Source: Saccharothrix sp. ALI-22-I (lineage in GTDB: Bacteria; Actinomycetota; Actinomycetes; Mycobacteriales; Pseudonocardiaceae). From it: DNA of 64,000 nt. This document shows, in pieces, positions 48,133 through 57,192 of this stretch. The notes beneath the pieces were generated by a model, which was not told the DNA's origin, searched no databases, and was given only the letters and a program-made list of their open reading frames with translations. Where the stretch lies: assembly GCF_001984175.1 (NCBI RefSeq), contig NZ_MTQP01000053.1, positions 1-64,000 on the forward strand, read 5' to 3'. The first letter of the stretch is position 1; each line of letters starts with the position of its first letter. Position numbers and translations under genes: made by a program.

Positions 48133-48398
48133 GGCGGCTGTTCTGGTTCGGACTCGGCATCGCCGCGGGCGTGTTCGCCACCCGCAAGGCGGGACAGGCC
48201 GCGCACGCCGCCACGCCCGCGGGCATCGGCGAGAACGTGGGCCAGGGCCTGCGCGAGCTGGCCGGCGCCCTGGGCTCCTTCGGCGCCGAGGTGCGCGCCG
48301 GAATGTCGGAGCGCGAACAGGAGTTGCAAGAGACCGTGGAACGTCAGACGGGCTTCACGCCGGGTCGGCGAGCGCGCGGGGCGAACGACGGCAGGTAG
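48129..48398 (+). CDS. DUF6167-family small protein
   Basis: 89 aa. RRLFWFGLGIAAGVFATRKA is a short membrane-proximal helix with a basic end, followed by LRELAGALGSFGAEVRAGMS and an acidic/basic tail. Always near DUF948 and alaS in actinobacteria; function unknown. Co-translated with DUF948. Confidence 0.85.
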   Translation: MRRLFWFGLGIAAGVFATRKAGQAAHAATPAGIGENVGQGLRELAGALGSFGAEVRAGMSEREQELQETVERQTGFTPGRRARGANDGR

Positions 48399-48453
48399 GT
48401 CGTTCGTTCGCCTCGTCGCGCCCTGACTTCCACACTTCCGAAGGACAAGACCC

Positions 48454-51126
48454 GTGCAGACCCACGAGATCATCAAGCGATTCCGCGAGCACTTCGAGAA
48501 CGCCGGCCACAAGTACGTGCCCAGCGCCTCGCTCATCCTGGACGACCCGAACCTGCTGTTCGTCAACGCCGGCATGGTGCCGTTCAAGCCGTACTTCCTC
48601 GGCGAGGCCCCGCCGCCGTACAAGCGCGCCACGAGCATCCAGAAGGTCGTGCGCACCGGCGACATCGACGAGGTCGGCAAGACCGCCCGGCACAACACGT
48701 TCTTCCAGATGGCCGGCAACTTCTCGTTCGGCGACTACTTCAAGGAAGACGCCATCCGCTTCGCCTGGGAGCTGATCACCAGGTCCCAGGACGAGGGCGG
48801 CTACGGCTTCGACCCCGAGCGCCTGTGGGTGACCGTCTACCTCGACGACGACGAGGCCATCGAGCTGTGGCAGAAGGTCGCCGGCCTCCCGCTGGAGCGC
48901 ATCCAGCGGCGCGGCATGGCCGACAACTTCTGGTCGATGGGCGTGCCCGGCCCGTGCGGCCCGTGCTCGGAGATCTACTACGACCGGGGCCCGCAGTACG
49001 GCGCCGAGGGCGGCCCCGTCGCCGACGAGAACCGGTACCTGGAGATCTGGAACCTCGTCTTCATGCAGAACGTCCGCGGCGAGGGCGGCGGCAAGGAGGA
49101 GTTCCCGATCGTCGGGGACCTGCCCGCCAAGAACATCGACACCGGCATGGGCGTCGAGCGGGTGGCCGTGCTGCTCCAGGACGTGGACAACGTCTACGAG
49201 ACCGACCTGGTCCGCCCGGTGATCCAGAAGGCCGAGGAGCTGTCCGGCCGCAAGTACGGCGCCGACGAGACCGACGACGTCCGCTTCCGCGTGATCGCCG
49301 ACCACGCCCGCAGCGGCGTGCTGATCGTCGGCGACGGCGTCACGCCGGGCAACGAGGCCCGCGGCTACGTGCTGCGCCGCCTGCTGCGCCGCATCGTCCG
49401 CTCGGCCCGCCTGCTCGGCGTGACCGAGCCGGTGCTGGTGCAGTTCGCCGAGGTCGTCCGGGACGCCATGGGCCCGGCCTACCCGGACCTGGTCAAGGGC
49501 TTCGACCGGATCGCCCAGGTGCTCAAGGCCGAGGAGGACACGTTCCTGCGCACGCTCGACGCCGGATCGCGGATCTTCGAGAGCGCCGCCACCGAGGTCA
49601 AGGCCGACGGCCGGGCCACCCTGCCCGGTGACAAGGCCTTCCAGCTGCACGACACCTACGGCTTCCCGCTCGACCTCACCCTGGAGATGGCCGCCGAGGC
49701 CGGCCTGACCGTGGACGAGGACGGCTTCCGCAAGCTGATGGCCGAGCAGCGCGCCCGGGCCAAGGCCGACGCCGCCGGCAAGAAGACCGGCCACGGCGAC
49801 CAGACCGTGTACCGGGAGCTGCTGGAACTCGGAGCCACCGAGTTCACCGGCTACCAGGAGCTGGCCAGCGAGGCCACCCTGCGCGGCATCGTCAGCAACG
49901 GCAAGCGGGTCAAGTCGGCTCGTGAGGGCGACATCGTCGAGGTCGTGCTCGACCGCACGCCGCTGTACGCCGAGTCCGGCGGCCAGGAGAGCGACGCCGG
50001 CGTGATCGTCTCCGGTAGCGCCGAGCTGGAGGTCGTGGACGTCCAGAAGGTGTCCCGCAAGCTGTGGGTGCACCAGGTGCGCGTGGTCAGCGGCGAGATC
50101 GCCGAGGGCGAGCACGTCGAGGCCAGGGTCGATCCGGAGTGGCGCGTCGGCGCCCGCCAGGGCCACTCGGGCACGCACGTCGTGCACGCCGCCCTGCGCC
50201 AGGTGCTCGGCCCGTCCGCCCTGCAGAGCGGCTCGTACAACAAGCCGGGCTACCTGCGGCTGGACTTCGCCTGGACCGGCGGCCTGTCCGAGGAGACCCG
50301 CAGCGAGATCGAAGAGGTCTCCAACCTGGCCGTGCGCAAGGACCTGCCGGTCAAGGTCGTCTACACCGACATGGGCGGTGCCCAGGAGATGGGCGCCGTC
50401 GCCCTGTTCGGCGAGACCTACGACGAGACCGTGCGCGTGGTCGAGATCGGCGGGCCGTGGTCGCGCGAGTTGTGCGGTGGCACGCACGTCGAGCACTCGT
50501 CCCAGATCGGCCCGATCACGGTGATCGGCGAGTCGTCCGTCGGCTCCGGCGTGCGCCGGCTGGAGGCCTACGTCGGCATCGAGGCCTTCAAGTACCTGGC
50601 CCAGGAACGGGCCCTGGTGCAGAACGTCGCCGCCATGCTGAAGGTGCCCGACGCCGAGGTGCCCGCCCGGGTCGAGGCCCTGGTGGAGCGGTTGCGGGTG
50701 GCCGAGAAGGAGCTGGAGAAGGTCAAGTCCGCCCAGCTCGTCGCCAACGCCGGCTCGCTGGCCGACCAGGCCTTGGACGTGCGCGGCGTGTCCCTGGTGG
50801 CCCTGGTGCTGCCGGAGGGCACGTCGGGCGCCGACGTGCGGACCATCGCCGGCGAGGTGCGCAACCGGCTCGGCGCCAAGCCGGGCGTGGTCGGCCTGTT
50901 CGCCCCGGACGGCGACAAGGTCAGCTTCGTGGTGGCCACCACCGCCGCCGCCCGCGACCTGGGGCTGGCCGCCGGCAAGCTGGTGCCCGCCTTCGCCCCG
51001 GCCGTGGGCGGTCGTGGCGGCGGCAAGCCGGACCTCGCCCAGGGTGGCGGCACGAACCCGAGCGGTGTCGGTGACGCCATCACCGCCCTGCGCAACGAGG
51101 TGGACCGCGCCGTTGAGCAGCGCTGA
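48454..51126 (+). CDS. alaS: Alanyl-tRNA synthetase
   Basis: 890 aa, full length. Catalytic core: [20 protein letters not shown] and [15 protein letters not shown]; editing domain with [15 protein letters not shown] and the zinc motif [14 protein letters not shown]-terminal DHHA1 region with Gly-rich [15 protein letters not shown]. Attaches alanine to tRNA-Ala. GTG 48454 follows GAAGGA. No T-box is seen in the 55-base leader. The stop overlaps the ruvX start. Confidence 0.97.
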   Translation: MQTHEIIKRFREHFENAGHKYVPSASLILDDPNLLFVNAGMVPFKPYFLGEAPPPYKRATSIQKVVRTGDIDEVGKTARHNTFFQMAGNFSFGDYFKEDAIRFAWELITRSQDEGGYGFDPERLWVTVYLDDDEAIELWQKVAGLPLERIQRRGMADNFWSMGVPGPCGPCSEIYYDRGPQYGAEGGPVADENRYLEIWNLVFMQNVRGEGGGKEEFPIVGDLPAKNIDTGMGVERVAVLLQDVDNVYETDLVRPVIQKAEELSGRKYGADETDDVRFRVIADHARSGVLIVGDGVTPGNEARGYVLRRLLRRIVRSARLLGVTEPVLVQFAEVVRDAMGPAYPDLVKGFDRIAQVLKAEEDTFLRTLDAGSRIFESAATEVKADGRATLPGDKAFQLHDTYGFPLDLTLEMAAEAGLTVDEDGFRKLMAEQRARAKADAAGKKTGHGDQTVYRELLELGATEFTGYQELASEATLRGIVSNGKRVKSAREGDIVEVVLDRTPLYAESGGQESDAGVIVSGSAELEVVDVQKVSRKLWVHQVRVVSGEIAEGEHVEARVDPEWRVGARQGHSGTHVVHAALRQVLGPSALQSGSYNKPGYLRLDFAWTGGLSEETRSEIEEVSNLAVRKDLPVKVVYTDMGGAQEMGAVALFGETYDETVRVVEIGGPWSRELCGGTHVEHSSQIGPITVIGESSVGSGVRRLEAYVGIEAFKYLAQERALVQNVAAMLKVPDAEVPARVEALVERLRVAEKELEKVKSAQLVANAGSLADQALDVRGVSLVALVLPEGTSGADVRTIAGEVRNRLGAKPGVVGLFAPDGDKVSFVVATTAAARDLGLAAGKLVPAFAPAVGGRGGGKPDLAQGGGTNPSGVGDAITALRNEVDRAVEQR

Positions 51127-51625
51127 TCGTGCCGGCGTCGACGATCCCGGCCTCGGTCGGAGGCTGGGCGTCGACGTCGGCGCGGTGCGGGTAGGGGTCG
51201 CCTTGAGCGATCCGGGGGCGTTTCTCGCGACGCCACTGGTTACCCTGGCGCGTGACGTGAAGAACGGTCGGGACCTGGCGGACCTGACCGGTCTGGTCAC
51301 CGAGCACGACGTGGTCGAGGTCGTGGTCGGCCTGCCGCGGACGCTGGCCGGGAAACACGGGCCGGCGGCGGAGGCGGCGGCGGCGTACGCTGCGGCGTTG
51401 GCCGAGCTCGTCGCCCCGGTTCCCGTGCGGCTCACCGACGAGCGGCTGACCACCGTGACCGCGAGCCGGGTGCTCGCCGAGCGGGGTGTGCGAGGCAAGA
51501 AGCAACGCGCCGTCGTCGACCAGGCCGCAGCGGTCGAGATCCTGCAATCCTGGCTGGACGCACGGGCGCGACAAGTGGCTCGATCCGCAGCGGAGCGAGC
51601 CCCCGGAGCTAAGGACGGCTCGTGA
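51113..51625 (+). CDS. ruvX: Holliday junction resolvase-like RNase, RuvX/YqgF
   Basis: 170 aa. [20 protein letters not shown], the RNase H-like first strand with the catalytic Asp, [40 protein letters not shown] and [20 protein letters not shown] with the final Asp. Processes pre-16S rRNA or junctions. TTG 51113 lies inside alaS (14-base overlap) and has GAGGTGG upstream. Conserved order alaS-ruvX-mltG-aroE. Confidence 0.92.
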   Translation: MSSADRAGVDDPGLGRRLGVDVGAVRVGVALSDPGAFLATPLVTLARDVKNGRDLADLTGLVTEHDVVEVVVGLPRTLAGKHGPAAEAAAAYAAALAELVAPVPVRLTDERLTTVTASRVLAERGVRGKKQRAVVDQAAAVEILQSWLDARARQVARSAAERAPGAKDGS

Positions 51626-52845
51626 ACGACGACCTCGGGTTGTTCGCCGACCCCGACGCACGCCACGACGAGCGTGCGCGCGGCAAGAGCGACGCCGCGG
51701 CCCGTCGGGCCAAGCGCAGACGCAAGCGGACGATCCTGTGGGTCGTCGTGGCGCTGGTGCTGACCGGTGGCGGCGTCGGCGCGTACTACGGGTACCGGAC
51801 GTTGAGCGGTATCGGCTCGTACGACGACTTCGCGGGCGCGGGCGAGACCGACGTGGTGGTCGAGGTCAAGGACGGCGACCTGGTGTCCTCGATCGCGACC
51901 ACGCTGTACGACCAGGGCGTGGTGGCCAGCGCGCGGGCGTTCACCGAGGCGGGCGCGGAGGACGCGCGGGTCACCGCCATCCAGCCCGGCTTCTACCTGA
52001 TGAAGACCAAGATGTCCGGTGCGGCCGCGGTGACGCGGATGGTGGACCCGGCGGCCAAGGTGGTGCCGCTGGAGGTCAAGGGCGGCAACGTGCTGCACGA
52101 CATCACCGCGTTGGACGGCAGCATCACCAAGGGCATCCTGTCGATGCTGTCCGACGCGTCGTGCGTGGAGCTGGACGGCGCGAAGAAGTGCGTGACGCCG
52201 CAGGAGCTGCGCGACGCGGCGGAGAATGCCGACCCGGCCGCCCTCGGCATCCCGGACTGGGCGCTGGCGGACGTGACCGGCGCGCCCAAGGAGAACCGGC
52301 TCGAAGGCTTCATCGTGCCGGGCCTGTACCACCTCAAACCGGGCGCGAACGCCGCCGAGCTGCTCAAGAGCGTGATCGCCACCTCGCTGACCCGGTTGCA
52401 GGGCTACGGCATCCCGAGCGGTTCGGGCAAGACCGGTTTCCGGCCGTACGAGGTGCTGGTCGTCGCCTCCCTGGTCGAGAAGGAAGGCCTGACCAAGGAC
52501 TTCGGCAAGATCGCCCGGGTGATCTACAACCGGCTCGCGGTGGGGCAACTGCTGGAGCTGGACTCCACGGTCAACTACAAGCTGGACCGGCCGAGGATCA
52601 CCACCGACGACGAGGACCGGCAGAGGTCCGGGCCGTACAACACCTACAGCGCGGGCGTGCGGGGCCTGACACCGACGCCGATCGGCTCGCCCGGCCGTGA
52701 GGCGATCACCGCCGCGATCAACCCCGAAGCCGGTGCGTGGTTGTACTTCGTGAAGTGCAACAAGGACGGCACGACGTGCTTCAACAACACGTTCCCGGAG
52801 CACAACGCCGCGGTGGACAAGGCTCGGGCGGAAGGCGTCTTCTGA
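51622..52845 (+). CDS. mltG: Endolytic murein transglycosylase MltG (YceG)
   Basis: 407 aa. Basic cytoplasmic tail ([10 protein letters not shown]) and a single membrane helix ([20 protein letters not shown]) near 37-57, then LysM-like region and the YceG catalytic domain: [20 protein letters not shown] with the catalytic Glu, [19 protein letters not shown], and [20 protein letters not shown]. Cleaves nascent glycan strands outside the membrane. GTG 51622 overlaps ruvX by 4 bases. Confidence 0.95.
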   Translation: MNDDLGLFADPDARHDERARGKSDAAARRAKRRRKRTILWVVVALVLTGGGVGAYYGYRTLSGIGSYDDFAGAGETDVVVEVKDGDLVSSIATTLYDQGVVASARAFTEAGAEDARVTAIQPGFYLMKTKMSGAAAVTRMVDPAAKVVPLEVKGGNVLHDITALDGSITKGILSMLSDASCVELDGAKKCVTPQELRDAAENADPAALGIPDWALADVTGAPKENRLEGFIVPGLYHLKPGANAAELLKSVIATSLTRLQGYGIPSGSGKTGFRPYEVLVVASLVEKEGLTKDFGKIARVIYNRLAVGQLLELDSTVNYKLDRPRITTDDEDRQRSGPYNTYSAGVRGLTPTPIGSPGREAITAAINPEAGAWLYFVKCNKDGTTCFNNTFPEHNAAVDKARAEGVF

Positions 52846-52847
52846 CC

Positions 52848-53699
52848 GTGACGCCGACCGCGCCGCGCCGTGCGGCGGTCATCGGCTCGCCGGTGGCCCA
52901 CTCCCTGTCGCCCGTGCTGCACAACGCCGCGTTCGCGGCACTGGGCCTGTCCGACTGGACCTACACGCGGGTCGAGTGCGAGGCGTCCGGTGTCGCCGGG
53001 CTGGTCGCGGGCCTGGACCCGTCGTGGGCGGGTTTGTCGGTGACCATGCCGAACAAGCGCGCGGCACTGGCCGTCGCCACCACCGCGACCTCGCGCGCCG
53101 TCGAGGTGGGCGCCGCGAACACTTTGGTGCCGACGGCCGACGGCTGGCGGGCCGACAACACCGACGTGGACGGCATCCTGGGAGCACTCCGCGCCTCCTG
53201 CGGCTTCACCTCGGGCACCCATGCCGTTCTGCTGGGCGCCGGCGGTACCGCCACGGCGGCACTGGTGGCCCTCGCGTCGGTCGGCGTTCGCGAGGTGTCC
53301 CTGGTGGTGCGTTCGGTGTCGCATGCCGCCGAGGCCGACTCGTGCGCGTTCCGCCTCGGCCTGGCCCTGGACGTCGTCACGTGGGACACCGCCGACTTCG
53401 CCGCTCTCGCCGCGTCGTCGGACGTCCTGGTCAGCACCGTGCCACCGGCCGCCACCGAGCCCATCGCCGCGGCCCTGGCCGAGGCCCCGTGCGTGCTGGA
53501 CGTCATCTACCACCCCTGGCCGACGCCACTCGCCTACGCGGTGGAAAAACAGGGCCGCACCCTCGCCACAGGCCTGGACATGCTCCTGCACCAGGCCTTC
53601 GGCCAGTCCGAGCAGTTCACCGGCCACCCGGCCCCCCGCGAAGCGATGCGCCAAGCCCTCCGCACCGCCACCAACAACCTCCTCCCCCTCCCCATCTAG
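52848..53699 (+). CDS. aroE: Shikimate 5-dehydrogenase
   Basis: 283 aa. Substrate motif VIGSPVAHSLSPVLHNAAFA, catalytic Lys/Asp in GLSVTMPNKRAALA and RADNTDVDGILGAL, NADP site AVLLGAGGTATAALVALA. Reduces 3-dehydroshikimate. GTG 52848 starts two bases after mltG. It is separated from aroC/aroK/aroB by the PTS block. Ends just before the 22-bp repeat array. Confidence 0.95.
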   Translation: MTPTAPRRAAVIGSPVAHSLSPVLHNAAFAALGLSDWTYTRVECEASGVAGLVAGLDPSWAGLSVTMPNKRAALAVATTATSRAVEVGAANTLVPTADGWRADNTDVDGILGALRASCGFTSGTHAVLLGAGGTATAALVALASVGVREVSLVVRSVSHAAEADSCAFRLGLALDVVTWDTADFAALAASSDVLVSTVPPAATEPIAAALAEAPCVLDVIYHPWPTPLAYAVEKQGRTLATGLDMLLHQAFGQSEQFTGHPAPREAMRQALRTATNNLLPLPI

Positions 53700-53707
53700 C
53701 CCCACCC

Positions 53708-53817
53708 CGCGCGTGTCCAACGTTGGGAACGCGCGTGTCCAACGCCCAGAACACGCGTGTCCAACGTTCAGAACACCCGAGTTGAACGCTCAGAACGCGT
53801 GAGTCCCGCGTTCGGGC
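53708..53817 (+). repeat. 22-bp tandem repeat array, five units
   Basis: Units at 53708, 53730, 53752, 53774 and 53796, each 22 bases: a [CA]-rich half such as CGCGCGTGTCC followed by AACGTTCAGAA or close variants. Units 1-3 are nearly identical in their first half; unit 4 has GAGTTG and unit 5 is the most diverged. It lies between convergent aroE and ptsH, just before a strong hairpin. Same family as 36228-36277. No spacers, so not a CRISPR array. Confidence 0.9.
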
Positions 53818-53833
53818 AACCCCGTGCACGTCA

Positions 53834-53869
53834 CTGGGCCCTGCTCGCGGAAGTGCGAGCAGGGCCCAG
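53834..53869. terminator. Bidirectional terminator, 15-bp perfect stem
   Basis: CTGGGCCCTGCTCGC pairs with GCGAGCAGGGCCCAG around GGAAGT, between convergent aroE and ptsH. Confidence 0.85.
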
Positions 53870-53886
53870 CCGTCGTGCTGAGGGGA

Positions 53887-54156
53887 TCAGCCCCCGTCGA
53901 GGTCGGTGGCGATGATCTCCGCGATCGCCTCCAGCGCGGCGTCCGCGCCGTCGCCGTCCGCGGCCAGGACGACCTCGTCGCCGTGCATCGCGCCGAGCGT
54001 CATCAGCCCCAGCACGCTCGCCGCCTCGACCGGTTGGCCGTCGTCCTTGCGGATGGTGATCTTCACCGGCTGCCCGGCCGCCGCCTTCGCCAGGAGTGCG
54101 GCAGGGCGTGCGTGCAGTCCGACCTTGCTCGCCACGGTGACCCGTCGCTCAGGCAT
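53887..54156 (-). CDS. ptsH: HPr phosphocarrier protein of the PTS
   Basis: 89 aa. Active-site His in KVGLHARPAALLAKAAAG near 15 and the regulatory-site region AASVLGLMTLGAMHGDEV around 46. Carries phosphate from EI to EIIA. ATG 54156 has GAGGACG upstream and lies 29 bases below the EIIC gene on the same strand, so it is probably in the EIIC operon. No EI gene is in the window. Confidence 0.95.
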   Translation of the reverse strand: MPERRVTVASKVGLHARPAALLAKAAAGQPVKITIRKDDGQPVEAASVLGLMTLGAMHGDEVVLAADGDGADAALEAIAEIIATDLDGG

Positions 54157-54185
54157 GATCCGTCCTCTCGTCCTTCAGTCCGCCG

Positions 54186-55487
54186 TCAGGACGCCGTCGC
54201 GCCCTGTCGGTCTTCCTTGTCGCCCTTGTCGCTCTCTTCGACGTTGCTCTCGACCACGCTCGGGTCGGCTTCCGGGTCGTCGTCCGCGTCGCGTCCCGGA
54301 GTCTTCAGGTTCCACTTGGTGATGACGAAGCGGAACAGGAAGTAGTAGATGAACGCGTAGATCACGCCGAGCACCAGGAGCAGCAGGGGCTTGGTCGCGA
54401 TGCCGAAGTTGAGGGCGTAGTCGATGGCACCGGCGGAGAACCCGAACCCGTCGTGGATGCCCAACGCGTTGCTGATGGCCAGCGAGGTGCCGGTGAGCAC
54501 CGCGTGGATCACGTACAGCGGCCACGCCACGAACATGAACGCGAACTCCAGCGGTTCGGTCACACCCGTGATGAACGAGGTCAGCGCCGCCGAGCCCATG
54601 ATGCCCGCGACGATCTTCTTCTGCGCGGGCCGGGCGGTGTGCACGATGGCCAGCGCCGCCGCCGGCAGCGCGAACATGAAGATCGGGAAGAAGCCGGTCA
54701 TGAACGTGCCCGCGGTCGGGTCGCCGGCGAAGAACCGCTGGATGTCGCCGGTCTTGCCCTCGTACTCGCCGAAGACCTGCCACATGAACGTGTTCGGGAT
54801 GTGGTGCAGGCCCAGCGGGATCAGCAGGCGGTTGATCGTGCCGTAGAGACCCGCGCCGATGATCGTGCTGCCGGAGATCGCCTCGCCGACCGAGGTCAGG
54901 CCCGCGTCGAACCACGGGTAGATCAGGCCCATGACCACGCCGACCGGGATCATCACGCCCGCGACCATGATCGGCACGAACCGCCGGCCGCCGAAGAAGG
55001 CCAGGTACGCGGGCAGCTTGATGCGGTGGTACTTCTGCCACAGCACGGCCGTGATCAGACCGACCACGATGCCGGTCAGCACCGAGTAGTTGATCATCTC
55101 CTGCTTGGCGTCGGCGGCCGCGTCGGCCGGCAGCGGCAGCACGAGCGGCGACATCGCCTTGAACACGGCCTCCGTCACCACGAAGCCGACCACGGCGGCC
55201 AGCGCGGTGGAACCGTCACCGCGCCTGGCGAAGCCGATGGCCACACCGACGGCGAACAGCAGCGGCAGGTTCGCGAACAGCGCGTTGCCCGCCCCGCCGA
55301 CGACACTGGCGACCGCGTTCCAGCCCAGCAAGTCCTTGCCGAGGATGTCGTCCTGGCCGAGTCGCAGCAGGAGAGCGGCGACGGGCAGCGCGGCGATCGG
55401 CAGCATCAGGCTGCGACCGAAGCGCTGGAGACCGGCCAGTCCCTTGATCTCACGACCGCCGGTCGCCTGAGGTGCGCTGGCGCTCAT
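54186..55487 (-). CDS. nagE2: PTS EIIC component, glucose/N-acetylglucosamine type
   Basis: 433 aa with about ten membrane segments. Seen: LMLPIAALPVAALLLRLGQ, GLHHIPNTFMWQVFGEYEGK and the GVTEPLEFAFMFVAWPLYVI motif of the glucose superfamily, with an acidic C-terminal tail and no fused EIIB. Moves and phosphorylates the sugar together with the EIIB encoded divergently. In Streptomyces a stand-alone EIIC of this type takes up GlcNAc under DasR control; the DasR-like gene here supports that. ATG 55487 overlaps that gene's stop (ATGA). Confidence 0.88.
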   Translation of the reverse strand: MSASAPQATGGREIKGLAGLQRFGRSLMLPIAALPVAALLLRLGQDDILGKDLLGWNAVASVVGGAGNALFANLPLLFAVGVAIGFARRGDGSTALAAVVGFVVTEAVFKAMSPLVLPLPADAAADAKQEMINYSVLTGIVVGLITAVLWQKYHRIKLPAYLAFFGGRRFVPIMVAGVMIPVGVVMGLIYPWFDAGLTSVGEAISGSTIIGAGLYGTINRLLIPLGLHHIPNTFMWQVFGEYEGKTGDIQRFFAGDPTAGTFMTGFFPIFMFALPAAALAIVHTARPAQKKIVAGIMGSAALTSFITGVTEPLEFAFMFVAWPLYVIHAVLTGTSLAISNALGIHDGFGFSAGAIDYALNFGIATKPLLLLVLGVIYAFIYYFLFRFVITKWNLKTPGRDADDDPEADPSVVESNVEESDKGDKEDRQGATAS

Positions 55488-56254
55488 GTGGTACCTCCCT
55501 TGGCGGAGTGGTGTGGGCCGGAATCCGGGACGGTCCGGTCCAATTGCATGGTCACCTGGTAGAGATCGCCCCGGTACCAGGACGTCATGTCCTCGACGGG
55601 CCTGCTCTGCGAGCTGGAGACCCGGCGGAAGACGAGGAGCGGGCTGCCGGTCCGAACGCCCAGCAGCTTCGCTGTATCGGGATCGGCGCCCTCGGCCCAC
55701 ACGGTCTGGCCCGCGTGGTCGAGCTGCACGCCGTAGCTGTCGGCGATGAGGGTGTAGAGCGAGGTGGTGAGGTCGTGCCGGTCGAGGTGGGGCACGACCC
55801 GGGGGTTGTACCAGCCACGTTCGACGGCCAGCGGCACGCCGTCCGCCCGGCGCAGGCGGACGAGCTTGCACGCCGGTTCGTGCGGACGCAGGCCGAGCGC
55901 GGTGGCCGCCTCCGGTGGCGGCACCTCCTCGGCGCACGCCAGCACCTCGGTCGCGGGGGTCAGCCCGCGCCGACGCATGTCGTCGGTGAAGGACTCCAGG
56001 TACAGCTGGACGTCCAGCCGACGCCGGGCGGTGAACGTGCCCCGGCCTTTCGCCCTGGTCAGGAGACCTTCGGCGACGAGTTGCCCGACCGCGGCGCGGA
56101 CCGTGATGCGGGAGACCCCGTACTGCTGGGCCAGGTCGCGCTCGGACGGGATCGGGGAGCCCGGCGGGAGCTCCTGCTCGGCCATGCGCCGCAGGATGTC
56201 GCGCAGTTGGGCGTGCTTGGGCTTGGGCCCGTCGACGATCTCGGTGCGGTTCAT
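55484..56254 (-). CDS. dasR: GntR/HutC-family regulator, DasR-like
   Basis: 256 aa. N-terminal winged HTH (KHAQLRDILRRMAEQELPPG, PIPSERDLAQQYGVSRITVR) and a C-terminal UTRA domain (about 85-240; LQLYLESFTDDMRRRGLTPA-like VQLYLESFTDDMRRRG, LVRLRRADGVPLAVERGWY). DasR-type repressors bind dre sites and respond to aminosugar phosphates. A dre-like site lies 44 bases upstream. Operon with EIIC and HPr by ATGA overlap. The frame extends to 56353, but ATG 56254 precedes the HTH. Confidence 0.88.
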   Translation of the reverse strand: MNRTEIVDGPKPKHAQLRDILRRMAEQELPPGSPIPSERDLAQQYGVSRITVRAAVGQLVAEGLLTRAKGRGTFTARRRLDVQLYLESFTDDMRRRGLTPATEVLACAEEVPPPEAATALGLRPHEPACKLVRLRRADGVPLAVERGWYNPRVVPHLDRHDLTTSLYTLIADSYGVQLDHAGQTVWAEGADPDTAKLLGVRTGSPLLVFRRVSSSQSRPVEDMTSWYRGDLYQVTMQLDRTVPDSGPHHSAKGGTT

Positions 56255-56297
56255 GACACCTCCCCGTGCTCGCGTCGGTAAACCGGGATTGGTACTT

Positions 56298-56313
56298 TCC
56301 GGTCTAGACCAGT
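56298..56313. promoter_or_regulatory. dre-like operator between dasR-like gene and EIIB
   Basis: TCCGGTCTAGACCAGT; the dre consensus is ACTGGTCTAGACCAGT. 14 of 16 bases match, including the GGTCTAGACC core (56301-56310). It can serve both divergent PTS units. Confidence 0.85.
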
Positions 56314-56418
56314 TGGTGCGGGGAGGATGCTCCGCGCGCCGACCGGGTGTCAACCGCCGTTACGGGACCGTGCCCGAGCGGTGGCACCCTCAGGCCAGGT
56401 GTCGAGAGAGGACTTGAA

Positions 56419-56655
56419 GTGGCGGATGACAAGGCGGAGCGCATCCTCGCCGCGCTCGGCGGTGCGGACAACATCGTGGAGATCGAGCCGTGCATCACGC
56501 GCCTGCGCTGTGAGCTGGAAGACGGTTCTTTGGTGGACGAGAAGGCTTTGAAGGGTCTGGGCGCGCATGGCGTGATGCGTTCGGGCAACGTCGTCCAGGT
56601 GGTCGTGGGCCCCGAGGCCGACACCATCGCCAGCGATATCGAGGACCTCCTGTGA
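56419..56655 (+). CDS. PTS EIIB component (glucose/GlcNAc type)
   Basis: 78 aa. Free-standing EIIB with the phosphorylated Cys in NIVEIEPCITRLRCELED, then GVMRSGNVVQVVVGPEAD. Accepts phosphate from EIIA and passes it to sugar on EIIC. GTG 56419 follows GAGAGAGG; the frame extends to 56347 over the regulatory region. It overlaps the EIIA gene by 4 bases. Confidence 0.92.
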   Translation: MADDKAERILAALGGADNIVEIEPCITRLRCELEDGSLVDEKALKGLGAHGVMRSGNVVQVVVGPEADTIASDIEDLL

Positions 56656-57104
56656 CGCTGCGCGTGACCAGCCCGGTCAGCGGTCGTGTGGTGCCGCTCA
56701 CCGAGGTGCCGGACCCGGTGTTCGCGCAGGCGATGGTCGGTCCGGGAGTGGCGGTGGAACCCGATCGGGTGAGCGCCGAGGTGGTGTCCCCGGTGGACGG
56801 GACGGTGGTGACGCTGCACCCGCACGCGTTCGTCGTGGCCACTTCGGAGGGCGCGGCGGTGTTGGTGCACCTCGGGATCGACACGGTGAAGCGCAAGGGC
56901 GAGGGCTTCACGTTGCACGTGGTCAAGGGCGAGACCGTGCGCGCGGGGCAGCCCGTGGTGACGTGGGACCCGGCCGAGGTCGAGGCGGCGGGATTTTCCC
57001 CGATCTGCCCGGTGATCGCGTTGGACGCGGCGCCGGAGGTGTTGCTGGACCAGGCCGGTGGTCCGGTGGTGGCGGGTGACGCGCTGTTCTCCTGGCAGCG
57101 TTGA
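56652..57104 (+). CDS. crr: PTS EIIA component, Crr-like
   Basis: 150 aa. Seen: SPVDGTVVTLHPHAFVVATS with the first His and GAAVLVHLGIDTVKRKGEGF with the phosphorylated His, both standard for EIIA-Glc. Phosphorylated by HPr and donates to the EIIB upstream. Its GTG overlaps the EIIB stop. A strong hairpin follows 17 bases after the stop. Confidence 0.95.
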   Translation: MTLRVTSPVSGRVVPLTEVPDPVFAQAMVGPGVAVEPDRVSAEVVSPVDGTVVTLHPHAFVVATSEGAAVLVHLGIDTVKRKGEGFTLHVVKGETVRAGQPVVTWDPAEVEAAGFSPICPVIALDAAPEVLLDQAGGPVVAGDALFSWQR

Positions 57105-57121
57105 TCTTCCGGTGACGGGCG

Positions 57122-57152
57122 AGTGCGGGTGAATGGACCGTTCACCCGCACT
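57122..57152 (+). terminator. Terminator after crr, 12-bp perfect stem
   Basis: AGTGCGGGTGAA and TTCACCCGCACT around TGGACCG. It contains the ATG at 57133, which argues against that ATG as a start of the next gene. Confidence 0.8.
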
Positions 57153-57192
57153 TCTCGTTGCGCTGCGCGTGTCCCGCGACGACGCTGGGTCC

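Noticed and set aside
48399..48453. T-box or tRNA-like leader before alaS
   Set aside because: Only 55 bases, without stem-loops or a T-box motif.
48355..52803. 1482-codon open frame antisense to alaS, ruvX and mltG
   Set aside because: Reads as His/Arg/Gln/Val-rich low-complexity antisense of well-supported genes; long antisense frames are expected in high-GC DNA.
53708..53817. CRISPR array
   Set aside because: Units are directly adjacent 22-bp repeats with no unique spacers and no cas genes nearby.
57133..57192. Upstream start of the prepilin peptidase at ATG 57133
   Set aside because: The ATG lies in the perfect hairpin after crr and the following codons (TCA, GCA, CTT, GTT) are atypical.
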